Source of the DNA: Dipetalonema caudispina
Lineage: Eukaryota; Nematoda; Chromadorea; Rhabditida; Onchocercidae
Direction of reading: 5' to 3'
Assembly: GCA_013365325.1 (NCBI GenBank)
Contig: JABVXV010000074.1
Location: 163,042 to 227,041, forward strand
Length of the DNA stretch: 64,000 nt
The notes beneath the pieces were generated by a model. That model made no database searches and was not told the origin of the DNA. It saw only the letters and a list, made by a program, of their open reading frames with translations. Each line of letters opens with the position of its first letter. Position 1 is the first letter of the stretch. The position numbers and the translations under genes are program-made. Shown piece by piece: positions 37,278 through 50,600 of this stretch.

Positions 37278-39938
37278 TCCAGGATTTCATGTAGCTTTCT
37301 TAAATTGAATGAAATGATTATTAGGACTGATTTGGATCTTGCTGTGATTTTGTGCTATACCACATATCCGGCGATTGGGAACTTCGGTACTAAGACGAGG
37401 AAGATATCCTGGTATCATTGCAGTATTACTTCGACTATATTATGTTCTTTTATCATGCTGTAACCAAGTAACACCAGCATTTATCAAACCAACTAAGTAA
37501 TCAAAGACTTCAGTTATTTGAAGCTAGCACTGATCCCCTTCGCTTCATTTATTACAGTACTTCTCTGCAAGGTGTGCTCAGCTTCCGAACACGGGGTGTT
37601 GATTACAAGTTGCAGCTGTCCTATTCATTTTCAATTTCTTCCTGTTTTTTTGATAGTAGTGGGGAAGTTCAAAGAAGGGTATTAATGATGGATATGGGAT
37701 GGAACAGCGAATTGGTTTTTGTTTTTTTGCAGGATGTCCAGTTTGGTTGCAAAAAAGGTGACATTCATGATGACCTAAAGTATATGTTGTTTTTGCACAG
37801 TTATGTATTGTTTCCACACTAATTATTTTATCCTCTTCGGGGAATTTTAAAAATTCGTTAATTTCCATTAAGTTATAAATGATTGTCGTTCATTTATTAT
37901 TTTCTGTTGTTCCCACTCACAGATATATGTTTTATTCAGATTTTGTCGGTGAATTTTAGCTGTTGAATTATGGGAAAAACTATAATGATCGATATTTGAC
38001 TATTCGCAAAAAATTTGAACATGAGATAGCACTAGTTATTTTATAATGGAAACAGTTTTGCAGTAAGTAAAGCGGTGGTTTCCACTGGCGTCATTTTGAA
38101 AAGATTTAATTGATTTTTATTGTTTATTGAAAGATTGTTCCGAAATTGTCATTCTTTGTCCATTGTTAAGTTTTCACTTAATTCCCTTTTTCAAAATTGT
38201 TTTTCCTTTTCCTATCATGAAAGAACTTACATTATTGGCAGCCTATCCGCTAGGATAACTCTAAAAAGATCGAGCTCTACATCGTCCATGCTAGGAAAAG
38301 TTGGAGATTGTAAGCGACCGTGGAACTAACTGGTCATGCACTTGGTTCTGACTAGATGGTTGGAAGAAAACTGGCATACCACCTCCTAATTGAAGGGCTT
38401 CTGAAGAAGGCTTAAGTGAATGTGCGGACATCTTCATTTATTTAAATCATTTCAATTTTAATTCATTTTTCATGTTCGGATTCAATTTTTTGAAAACAAT
38501 TGTTACCATATGTTGAATGGTGGTGATCCGTAATCTTTCAACTAGCAATAGTCGTCTGTAATGGATACCATGTTTTATCTGCTGAGTTAAATTGGTAGAG
38601 TTTTAATTTACGAAATTCAAATATTTGGGAATCATCTTATGGTTTAAGATTTGCGAAGTTCAACTTTAGTTATAGAGAGCAGAGCAAAATGTTGCTTTAG
38701 AGGTTTTAAGACGAAATTTTTAATTATTTGGAAAAAAGAAAAACTGAATTTTCACTATTTGTGACGAAGTTCCGCTTTTGTGGGTGGTCTTTACTGTGAT
38801 ATTACAAAAGTAGTAGTTGTCATTTTTGATGAGGGATAGATAGCTCTCTCTTTTATTCTGCTAATCACAATAGCACTTTTGTGCTTTTTGGAATATTTGT
38901 ATTGCTCATTCATGTAATGCAGTTGAAATGCAAATCATTTTAGATCATTTCAGTTCTTTACTTCAAAATAAGTTGAATTTGAAGTTAATTGAAATCTGTA
39001 CTACGAGCTATACTAGCGTATAGATTTGCTTAAAGGTCAATGAAAAGTTATAGAGTAAGGATTAAGCAAATACGAATTGTGGAGCATGTTTAGTGTTCGT
39101 TCAAAAATCTCGTTTTCTCCTATACGCTGGGTGATTAATTAAATTATTACTAAATATTCGAATTTTTAGTTGAAGTTTTCTTTTAACATTACTGAGATTG
39201 ACACGTTTGTTCGTATGTTGTTCACTGTTTATTGTTTTTTTTTTTTTTTTTCATAAAATATATTTTATTAATTTCTGTAACTTCAAAAGTGTATGAAATA
39301 AAAACATGTTTTTTACTTCTTTCCACAACATTTATCACATGATCTTTTTGTGTCATAGATGTGTAATTTTAAGACGGCAGAACAGAATAAATTTATTAAA
39401 AAAAAAAAAAAAAAAAAAACAGTTTGATATTTGTAACAGTTCGATGATTTGAACTATCAATAGTCTGTCTAGTAAACTTATAAAATATGATTACTCAATA
39501 AACTCAATCAATTTTTCATCTGTTGCAATGTTATGGAACTATTATTTGAGTGGTTTTCTGAAAGTAAATGTATCCGTAAAATTTTTCCGCTTTCATCTGC
39601 AATAATAGCAGCAACAATTATTCTTCCATAAATTAGCACGATAATCCAAATGATCCATTTATGTATCCCGTAATGCTGGATGGCTCTTTATTTTAATGGT
39701 TTAATGTCCAAACGGCATAATACACCCTTCCGGAATAATATCGGTTTAATAGTTTTAATTTGTAAATAAAAAAAGGCCAGAATTTTTAGGTAAAATAATT
39801 TCAACCTGTTAATAATATATCACAGATTGATTGTTGGATAATATATCACAGATTGTCGAAATAGCTTATCAGTGAAAGGAAATATCATTACTTTCTTGCT
39901 CTCTCATCTATTATCACTCTCTCTCTCTCTCCGTTTCT

Positions 39939-39969
<31 letters not shown>

Positions 39970-40591
39970 TATCAGTGCACTTAATGATGGTGATACATCT
40001 TATATGTTCATTTTAATTTCTATCTCTTTCTACTCTTCGCTTCTTTATTAATTTTATATTTGATAATTATGAATAAGCAAATGTTGATTAAGTAAATGAA
40101 TTCATAATTTTATTAAATTTTGTGACTGTTATGCTCGTTATGGAAAAAGATAATTGAGATTGAAATGTAAAATAAATTTTAACATTTCAAACTTTACCAA
40201 TCCTCGTTTTGTAATATTCTAATAAGTATATGTAATATTTGAAAGAATATCAAATTTACGACAAATTATAAATTTTGCTTTGAAGTATGAAAAGTAAGTA
40301 ATAGATGGATTGATAAGTTTACAAATAGGAAAAGTTTTGTTGAGAGCTTATAGTTTAAGCATGATAAAAGTGAGCAAAAAATATCAAATATAAATAATTA
40401 TATAAAACAGAATAAACAATAACTATGAAATATGAAATATAATAATAATAATTAATAGGATAGAATATAGAATGATAAAAATGATTTTGCAATTTTAAGA
40501 ATTTTATTGATCGAACGAAAATAAAGTGTTTCTTTCTGTACCATATTTGTGACAATCGTATCATTTTTCAATTTTCTTCTGTTCTATCAGG
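37278..40591. other. 3' region of SOX-like gene and spacer
   Basis: The first 2 kb is less A/T-rich than deep spacer and may be 3' UTR of the SOX-like gene; an AATAAA occurs near 39296. Open frames (for example 37574-37822 on both strands, 38120-38329) have no recognisable domain. A poly-A run lies near 39399 and a (CT)n tract at 39910-39970. No further gene seen. Confidence 0.4.
39910..39970. repeat. (CT)n polypyrimidine tract
   Basis: Interrupted CT repeat of about 60 bp, upstream of the BAR-like gene. Confidence 0.85.
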
Positions 40592-41854
40592 ATGCAACGC
40601 TGTTATTCAACACTTGCAGAAATTGTCACAACAATTCAAGAAGTTACGACACACTCATATATCTCTCAATTACGATGTTTGAATGCTTTTTACACCAGTC
40701 TTATAAAGGTAAATATATAATTTAATCATTCTAATATACAATGAAGATAGCATGAAGAAAATTTAATTTTAGTCTCGAAGAGTAAAGTGATGTAAAATGA
40801 TGTAAAATGAAATTTGATGATGAGAAAAATATTTAAGAAATTACTCCCAAGCAATAAAATTCAAATAAATCTTTACATTTGTTCAATAACTTTTAAAAAA
40901 CTGAAAAATTTATGGTAGAAGAAACAAATGGATATTAATTTTCAAAATCATTTGATGCGACAAGCGAAAAACGTAGATGACAAGAATAGCGCAAATGACA
41001 GATTGCATAGAATACAAAATGATTGTGTGGATTTGTATTATTATTGGCTTCATGAATTGTTACGTATGGAATTTCCGCATGACAAATGCGCCTTTGCATT
41101 ACATCAAATGATGACCGGTAATTGTCATTGGTTTTTGGCGAAATATGGACATATGAGTGAGTGAAATAATTTTACTTCACACTACTTTGTTGATATTTAT
41201 ACAGAATGGATATATTTCAAGTTGTTGAAGTGTTTTCGCTAAATTTTGTAGACAAAAAGAATTCATACTGCAATACCTTCCGATATCTCTTGACCAGAAT
41301 AATGTAAATTAATTTTTGAACATTTTTTATCCCGTAAAATTTATTAAAATGCAATCTTAAATTTACACTTTCTATGAAAATACTTTAATATTTCTCTGTT
41401 ATCGGTATCTTCAAGCAAACGAAAATTGTTTAAATTAAATTCCGGCGATTGATTGTGGACTGTTTAATTATTACATGCTTACCAAATTCCAGCAAAGTGG
41501 AAGAAACATTGATGAAATTTTTGTGACATGTAAAAAAATGAAAATTTCTTCCTCTTAAATATTACTTATGATATTAGCTATCTTTCAAGTTATATGATGA
41601 ATTAAATTTCAGAATTGAGAGCTTCAGTAAGTTATTCACATCCGGAAATTCATTATGATCAAGCGATTGTAGCATACCGGACTACTATTGATTTAATAGA
41701 AAATGATCTTCCAAAGCATAACGAATTTTACGTCTTCCTAGTTCACCGATTTATGCAACTCATTTCGGATGCGACGAATGCGATGAAAGTGCGACAAATC
41801 AATGAGAAAATTGATTCATCAGGTGAAAGAGAAAATACGTCAGTATTATCATAA
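40592..41854 (+). CDS. Small BAR-like (amphiphysin-type) helical protein
   Basis: Three exons (40592-40708, 40919-41156, 41613-41854) give 198 residues in one frame. A TCTATCAG acceptor ends one base before the ATG, consistent with trans-splicing, although an upstream exon cannot be excluded. The product looks entirely alpha-helical. Its last third (HYDQAIVAYRTTIDLIEND, then LP..NEFYVFLVHRFMQLIS) follows the pattern of the third BAR helix in amphiphysin/BIN proteins (ELP...R..FYV..FQ.I). The expected role is binding or bending of membranes. The first two thirds are divergent and rich in Cys, His and Tyr. No SH3 domain follows. It is the first of three same-strand genes (BAR-like, BAR, EHD-like). 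The family call is by eye and could be wrong. Confidence 0.6.
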
Positions 41855-43175
41855 TCATTTCTTGCTAATAAATTTCCAATTTTTTATCAGTTTATCAAGC
41901 GGTTGAATATTTACGAAACGAAGTGGGAAAAAATCCTAAAAATCTTAATGATCAAATCCATTGAACATTGCTATTGATCCATCGTCAGAAATGATAAATG
42001 GACTTAACTGACCTGTCGTGATGATTAAAACTTAGCTCCGACTAATGATCCATTTTCTAGACATTATGGATATGGATAATATCACAATAAACCGTATTCT
42101 TTCATTAATGTATCAACCGAGACAATCCGGAATCATAAACCAATTTTAATTCAAACTACCATAAATCGCTATTAGATGCAAGCCATGCGTTAATTTGATT
42201 GTGAATCTCGGAAACGCTGATACTTAAAATCGACAATTCCAAATAATCCATTTGAAATTTATTTATTGGAATTTTTTATTTACATCGAATTTGCAATATA
42301 ATATGAGTATACTTTTTATTGCTAAATTTAAACCACTTCATTCATCTTTTCTAATACCAATTTTTTTTTTAAATTTCCACTTTTTTATTTTTATCCTAAC
42401 AGATATCCAATCGTTTTGATCGTCAATTCTGCACACTTTTCTTAAAATTTCCTTTGATTAATCAATTTATTGGACAGTGTGAACAGTCCTCTCAACGTTG
42501 TGGGAATTTTATTATTCTTAATGCAAAGGAATAAGATTTTTGTTTTCTAAGTCTTAATTATACAATAAGTCTAAAATTAGAAACAAACTGTATTGCATCT
42601 GAAAATGAGTGATGAAAAAGTTACTGTAATTACTGTTAAGATTTAAATATCATTTATATACGATATCAGTTATATCATAAGAAGTTAATAGATGTAAGTA
42701 AAGTGTAGTAAAATGTTTAATTATCTTAGCAAGAAGTACTGTAAGATATCGTATTTTAGATATAAATAAAAGTTAATATTTTACAGTAATTTATGAATTC
42801 CACTGATTATATTTTTTTTCCATATTTTAGCGATTTATGGAAAATTTAATGAAAAACATCTTAAAATATATGCAACTCTTATCAAATACTCCAGAAAATA
42901 GGAGTAATTGCTAAATAATTTCAAATAAAAAACTATTCAGAATTATGAATCATTCGACATTAAGTGGAAATAAGAAACAAAAAATGGTTTATTTTTTAAG
43001 TATTATATTAATAAATTTAATGGAAGAATTGAAATCATTTCATCAGCGTATTGCTTCCGAAACGGTTGAATAAGACAAATAGATTGTAAGTGTTATTCAA
43101 AAATGTTTCGTTTTATTCTATTCAAGTCTATAAGTCTTTGAAAGATTTGTACAAGCATGATATCGATTTCTAGTA
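41855..43175. other. Intergenic gap between two BAR-type genes
   Basis: About 1.3 kb, A/T-rich, no open frame of note. A TTTCTAG acceptor at 43167-43173 just before the next ATG suggests trans-splicing of the downstream gene. The gap is long for a C. elegans operon. Confidence 0.45.
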
Positions 43176-46100
43176 ATGCCGAAAACTTTGACTGAAATCA
43201 AGAAACTCTCCGCTTATCCGGATAATTTCGAGAAAGCAGTTGGCTTCATAAAGGTTAGCAACAAGGGAACTCATGTATTTATTTACCATTTCAATACGAT
43301 AGGATCAAATAATTGGGGATTACGGACAGATTATCTCTCAGAAATATTACTTACATTGGACAGAATGAAAAATAAGCACATGTAACGTGACATCTGCAGT
43401 TGAACACTTAATCAATCGATACTATTTTTAGTTACCTATAATCCTATTCAACCATAGTGATAAAATTACCTGATACATATTCATAATCCCTTAATTATCA
43501 TTCAGATAACACAAGAGTATACTCTAGAAGTTGTGGCAGCAATTGAAAAATTAATTAATGTTCCACTGTCAAAGCACTCCAAAGAGAGTGATTTCGAACG
43601 ATTAGCACATGTGGCACAAAAGGTTATCTACTTGATTGAAACCGATCGCTATACCCATTTTATTTTTTTTTATAATCTCAATTATGAAAATGAATTGCAA
43701 ATGTAGATCATATGTGACAAACTTGCAAGTTTTATCAAGTTTTACCATAGGGTAGTGTTAAATGTTAAGATCTAACAAGTTGAGAATGGCAATATGTGCT
43801 TGTAACATTTGTCGTAGAAGGATTAGTTCGAAGGTGACAGTTTTTCCTTTATTCCTATAATCTCATTATTGTAAAATTTTTTTATAGTCTTTTTAAGCAT
43901 ATAATTATTTCATTAAAAATGGATACGATTTTATACTCAAAAAAATTTTGAATTGAAAAATTTAAGAGCCTAAGAAAATTGAAGAAAGAACTCTTGAAAG
44001 ATTCAAACTAGCTTTAAGAATGAAGATGAATGTGTTCGATGAAATGAACGATGTCTAAAAACACAAAAAAAAACAGTGTCTAACGCTTATTAACCAAAAA
44101 ATTTAAGTTGTTGAGTATTAATAAAGTATAGATCGATGCTTTTCTAGAAAATTCAAGTATTTCCTAAAAGTTACAGTAGCCTTTACAGTATCCCTAGTGA
44201 TAATACAGTATTTGATCTGATGATTACTGTCGAAGTACAGTATTTGATCTGATGATTACTGTCGAAGCAAGCTTTATTCGTCAATCGAAAACTTTATTCG
44301 ACACTATTAACTGTGCAGCAATGTTGTATAGTTTCCCATATATATATATTCCTGTAATATTAAACGTGTTAAATAAGTAAATCAAAAAGACGAAATGAGA
44401 TTTTTTGATATTACAATAATTTCTGATAAAAAAACATAGATAACCATATCATGCAAATATTCACAATAATAGAATGTGTTAGAAAAGCAAAAAGTTTTCA
44501 AATTGTGCATAATTTGATAAAAAAAAATTTCTATAGAATTTTAGAAGTTTATCTAAATCTTTAGAAATGAAGACAGAATTATGTGGGAGAGAGATTTCTT
44601 GATAGATTTCAGTTGGAGCATTATATTGTCGTAGTAGCTGCAAAATGGGAGATATTAACTTGAAATACGTCATGAAAGCTTAATTGTTCAAAATGCATTA
44701 TCCAATTATAATTTGTAAGAAACTGAAATAAGCCAATAAAACGGACCGATTTTGTTAGCAAAGGATTGAATATTTGTGCTTATAAAAGTTAATTATATTC
44801 AAATTTTTTATTCGAACATTATATGTATAAAAATAAAGATTATGATTGTTGCAGTATATGCCATATTTTGTTTCTGGTAGTTTCTATGAAGCACTTCAAG
44901 CAACAGCAAATGTTTGCATTTCGGTTGCAAAAAAAGAACGTGAAGCGCAAATGGAAGCATTCCAACGTGTAGTTACACCGATGAAAAGTTGGATTCAGGA
45001 AGATTATCCACGACTTATGAAGGTTATTTATTACTTAGCTTAACTTAACAAAAGTTAATTTCATGTAGAATTTGAAAATGAATTTCAAAATGCTTCATGC
45101 ATTCTTGAATTCGTTCCAATTTCAACTTTTCAAATTGACACTTGAAGAAAACGAAACTATTAGGACTGTTATTTAATATCATCCATTTACTGACAATAAA
45201 CAGAACCAAATATGAAGTTACCAAATAAGTAGAATTATTTTTTAAATAAATTTTACAATTTTATTACGAAATCAAAGTGGTTAAAAAAAAATCTTCACGA
45301 GAAAACATAAAAAACGAAATCAGTGAGAATGTCAAGATGTATTAAATTATTAATATTAATACAAATGATAGTAGTAAGATAAGTTAAGGATCGTCAAGTC
45401 TGTAAAATTTCGCTTTATTTTTCATTGTAATATTATCGATATACATATTATTTTTAGGATATTAAGAAGTGCTATAATCTAAAAGATAAAATGGATCGAA
45501 GTATGGCAAGTGTAGAAGCACGGAAAACGCCAGAACGTCTTATGCGGGCACAAGAAGCTAAAAATAAGCATCAGTTATTCTTTGAACGAGTTGAAAATGA
45601 GGTTAATTTAAATTTTCCCTTTTCATTAATTATGCTGAAATTGTGTGTTTATATGTTTTATCAAAATTTTAAACAAATTTTCAAATACTATTAAGGTAAT
45701 GCGTTATAAAGCGGTACATAGACATCATATGCAATGCCTTAAAGTTCTGATGCTGAAAAGTGTAAGTTTCTTTCATATTAAAATATTTTAGTGTGTTTGA
45801 AAAAAGAGAGGGAAGAAAAAATTTAATTTCAAAAGAATGGCCACTTTTCTAGTCGATCAGAAACGTCGATTTTGCGGTTGTGATGAAATGGTGTTATAAC
45901 AACTAGGTGACTTTGAGCAGTGTACTGACGTGATAAAACGTGAAGTAATCGTATTTACGTTTTCACTACTTGTTGAAACGTCAAGTCCAGTAGTTGTACA
46001 ATTGATTAAAGTTAAGGAAAGAATAAGAAATGCTTTCATAAAATTACTTTTAATTTTTGATTATCATAATCTTATCTGATCAATTAATTTTTCAATAGAT

Positions 46101-46657
46101 ATTTCAATGATAAACGAAGAGAATTGGTGAAGCGTTTGCTTTTTTTTTCTCTTTCTATTAAATCTCTTTGGTCATATAATTATTTTCAAATTCCGTTCAA
46201 TTTCCGCATTCTGAATTTCTCTAATGATTGTTTTTAGTATCAGTTCGAGCGGAAGGCGAAAGATGAATTCCTTGCAGCATTTATCAAATGTGAAGCTGAA
46301 ATTAATGCTGGTACTGCAGCACTAAAAGATGCGCCTAAGTGTACAATTGTTGAAGAAGTGAATTTGAAAGAATCGAAGAAAGAGAGCGAAAAAGAATCGG
46401 AGAAGAAAATGTCACAGAAAATTGATCCAAAATTGAAAAAACCGGAAGAACAAAAGATTAATGTAAAGCAAAAAAAAATGGAAGAGCAAATGGCCAGTAT
46501 AAAATTGGATCAACCGGAAAAGCAAGTTAGTAAACAAGAGAGTAATTTCAAAGTTGACGACAAAAAAACCAAAAAGAGTGACATAAAAACTAAAGAGGAA
46601 GAAGATGAAAATGCCAGAAAGAATGCTGCCGAAAAAAGTTCAGATGAAATTAAATGA
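43176..46657 (+). CDS. BAR-domain protein with lysine-rich C-terminal tail
   Basis: Six exons (43176-43253, 43506-43622, 44855-45022, 45458-45601, 45696-45761, 46238-46657) give 330 residues in one frame, with all introns in phase 0. Residues 1 to about 215 read as a BAR domain of the endophilin/amphiphysin kind: an N-terminal segment, then VVTPMKSWIQEDYPRLMKDI, then a long charged helix with RAQEAKNKHQLFFERVENEV, then a helix with YKAVHRHHMQCLKVLMLKS. BAR dimers sense and shape curved membranes in endocytosis and recycling. From about residue 235 the protein is a low-complexity Lys/Glu/Ser tail (KESEKESEKKMSQK..), predicted disordered or coiled, in place of an SH3 domain. The EHD-like gene 1 kb downstream has a similar tail. 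Confidence 0.75.
44204..44267. repeat. Perfect 32-bp tandem duplication in intron
   Basis: Two adjacent identical copies of TACAGTATTTGATCTGATGA.. (ending CTGTCGAAG) inside the second intron of the BAR-domain gene. Confidence 0.95.
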
Positions 46658-47676
46658 AGAAAAAAAAAAAAGAAAATCGAGATGGAAATAAAAATGATGC
46701 TAATTAATTGTTGTGAAATTTTTCTCCAAAAAGCCTAACTAATTTGCTAGAAGAAATAATCCATAATCAATTATTCATTTCAATTTTTTGTAGTTACTTC
46801 ATTTTGAACAACCATGAAAAAATTTAAAACTCAAAATAAAACCTGCTGGCAAACTCATTTCATTCGTGCCTTTTGTTCATATTTTAAATTCTTCTATCAT
46901 TCAGAAATTAACCGTTCTATATAAACATTGCGAAATATTTTGATTAAATGAAATAGTTTGAAAAACAAAAAATGAAAATTTAAGTCTGAAAAGGAAAAAA
47001 AAAATAGAAGAAATTTCGATCTGATTTCTCCTTCTTTCACCAATTACACAAATAATTATTCAATTGAAAGAGAAATGAAATGAAAACGGAAAGATAGAAG
47101 AAGTAAGAGAAGTTTGTTCTTATAATCGAAAAATCGTAGAAAGAAAGAATGAAAATGGAAACTTAAATAATATTACTTAATATTGACACTTTTTTTGTAG
47201 ATTTGGCTATTATTGAATATACCTAAAACTGATACCTAATTGATCACTAATCTAATTGAAGTGATCTTATCCTATTTCAAGTTATTTTAATCATATCATT
47301 AATAATATTCAATAAAAACAAAATTCGACCTTTTTTCCTTATTTGTATTTGTATTTGAGATTACGTTTTGTACGTGAGATAAAAGGATTTCTGTTGTAAG
47401 ATGGTAATCAAAATTTGTAATTTTTATTATTAGTTGAAAAAATATATTCAAATTTGAATTTCTGTTGTATGTAAAGTTATAAGGCAGCAATCAAAGTATG
47501 TAATTTTTATTATTAGTTGAAAAAATTTATTCAAATTATTAGTTTATTGGAAAAATGCAATATATAACAGCAAAATTATTCTCATAGTTCATAATTCAAT
47601 CGAATTGTTTTCATTTGAAACTTATAAACCGGTTGCCTTATTGCCTCAAAAAAAAAAAAAAAAAAACGATTTGTCA
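46658..47676. other. Intergenic gap between BAR and EHD-like genes
   Basis: About 1 kb, A/T-rich. An AATAAA near 46836 could end the BAR transcript. An imperfect direct repeat (TGTAATTTTTATTATTAGTTG at about 47416 and 47499) precedes the EHD-like gene. No gene seen. Confidence 0.45.
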
Positions 47677-50600
47677 ATGTGTAAACCCGGCGAAATACCT
47701 TTACCAGATCCGGCTGTTGTTGGTGCAATGGAGGTTTGATGCAATTTTTTTTTTTTTTTTTTTGACTTTTGAAATATTTTCAAGTTATCTTACAAATTTA
47801 ATAAGTGCAAATAAATGATTAATTGTTTTTTTTGCAAATAAAATTTGAAAGTTTTTTTCCAGCATTACTCAAAATACAACTTGAAATAAACGCCAACAAA
47901 AATTTTAGGCTCTAAAAGCTGCCTATGAGAAAAAAGTGGTACCATCTGAAAAACGTTATTTGTACAATGAATTTGATACACCACCATTACGTGGTCAAGA
48001 ATTTATGGTATGTTCTCATATTTGATCTAAACGTCGATAATTACTGAATAATTTTAACAAATATTAAATAATTAATGAGTAATGCAAGTAAAAATAATCA
48101 TTCGAAAATAGTAAATATTGATTTTAGGTAAAATTATAAAAGATATTTTGTTATTGAAATTTGTTAACTTTTCCTTAATTTTATCAAATTTTGATATTTT
48201 AAACAAATTTTTACTTTAAAAATTCATAAAATATAACTGTTAAATTTTAGGGTAAACCAACGATACTACTACTTGGTCAGTACTCCGTGGGTAAAACATC
48301 CATGATCTCATATCTATTGAACGGTAATTATCCTGGTGCTGATATTGGTCCTGAACCAACAACTGATATTTTTGCGCATGTGGATTATAGCGAGAAAGTA
48401 CAAACAGTATCGGGTATAACGTTAGCTTCCGATCAAACTTATCAATTTCAGGTTCACATTTCAAATTTTTCAGTTTACATGAATTTAATTTGCTTTATAA
48501 TTTAAAATCTTTTAACGTAGCGATAATAATTATGTTGGCAAAGCTTATTTGACATTGAAAAATTGTAGTTGTTTAATTGTTTGGCATAAAATAATCTTAT
48601 TGAAACTATGAAAAATTATTTAATCAATTATCCAATCATCCATCAACAAATGTTATTATAATAATAGGAAAATTTTGATATTATTACAAAATTAAAAAAT
48701 TTTTTAGTCATTGAGTATATTTGGTGATGTATTTTTGAACAAATTGAAAGCTACACGTTTCAATGCACCACTTTTGAAGTATATCTCTATCATTGATACA
48801 CCTGGTATACTTACCGGTGATAAACAAGTACTACTATTTTTATCACTAAAGAAAAAAGAAAAACATTAAATTTGTTTCAACTTTTACTTCATTTGTATAA
48901 AAGTTATAGATGGAGAAACTTTAAAAAAAAAAATATAGCAAAATTGATCTTAATTACCTAATGAACAATAAAATATTTGCAGGTAGAAAATCGAGGTTAT
49001 GATTTTGCACAAGTTATCAAATTTTTATCCAGCAAAGTTGATTGCATATTTTTGCTATTTGATGCTAACAAGCTTGATATCAGCGATGAATATAAGCAGG
49101 TTTCTAAAAAATTAAATTATGTTTCTTTTAATTTTAAAAAATGTTTAAGTATATTTAGCTGTTTTTGAAGTAATGATAAAGATTTAATTTGTCAAAGCAG
49201 ATATTATACGAATCTTTCAATATTATAGGTCATTCAAATTTTGGAAGGTAACGAAGATAAAATTAAAATCATTTTGAATAAAGCCGATTGGGTTAGGCCA
49301 CGTGAGTTGGTTCACGTACGTGGTGCACTTATGTGGGCATTAGGAAAAATTATGCGTTGTCCCGAAGTACCAAAAGTAATGATGTTATCGTCTTTTTTTT
49401 TTTTTTAATTCCAAAGAATCCATTTTATATTTGCAATTTCATTTGAAATCTGTTCTTTATATTCAGAAATTTGAAAATTTAATGAATTCATTTATTTGCA
49501 CGTTTAAATTAAATTAGTTTTATTCAGTTGATTGGTATTTTTATTATTCGTAGTTTTCATGTCACATTGTAAATTTTTTAGAAAGCCAAGAATAAATATC
49601 ATTAAGGTTTTTATTGGCTCATTCTGGCCGTATTGGTCCAACAAAAATACTCTCCTACGTGATGCAATTAAGGAAGATTTAACAGCTGTTGTTAAAGAAA
49701 TTGCTGATTTACCAAATTCATATCATCGTAGGCGTGTCAATGATGTTGCAAAACGAGCCAGAAATGTAAGTCCTTCAATTATTTTAAATAAAATTTGTCA
49801 TCTCTTTGTTACGATAAGTTTATGATTGAAAGCTAAAAATATTAAATTATCTCAAACAACATATTCTTTTTTTTACATATCTTTTTTGAGGTACGAATTC
49901 ATAGTTATGTCATGGATGAAATCATGAGGAGGAAGCTATTTTTCACGAAAACTTTAACAGCAACTAATACGGAAACGCAACCACATAAATTACGTAACGT
50001 ATATAGAGCTTTAGCAATAAGTCGACGAATTGTTTTGAACGATTTTCCTGATCCTGAATTATTCCATAATAAAGCTAAAAAAGTAACACATTTCCTGGAA
50101 TTAATCATTTTAAAATTTCAATCTAAATCAAAGTTATAACAATATGAACTATTCTTATTTCACTCATTTTAGTTAAAAATATAAAAATAAAATTAAAGAA
50201 TAACAATAAAATGTTTTTTTTTTTTATTTTATTTTATAGACTAAAGCAAAAGATTGGGCACGAATTGATCATAAATTAGAAAAATTACTCAATTCATTCA
50301 TTGAAAATGACATTTCATCAATTGCAAATGCAGCAATAAATGAAAAGGAATGTGAAGTGAAATTTCGAGTACCAAAGAAAGTACCACTTCCTGAGGTCAA
50401 ACATGCAACATTTATCGTAATTTATCAGTGCTCTTTAGCAAAGATACTCTTATGAATATTTTATGAAACTTTTCAAATTTTATTATTCAATATGGCCAAA
50501 AAAAAAATCAACCCTAACAACAATTAGCCATTATCAGAAAAGGAAAAAGTTAAAATAATTCGACGAAAAATTAAATTATGATTTAATGATGGTTATTATC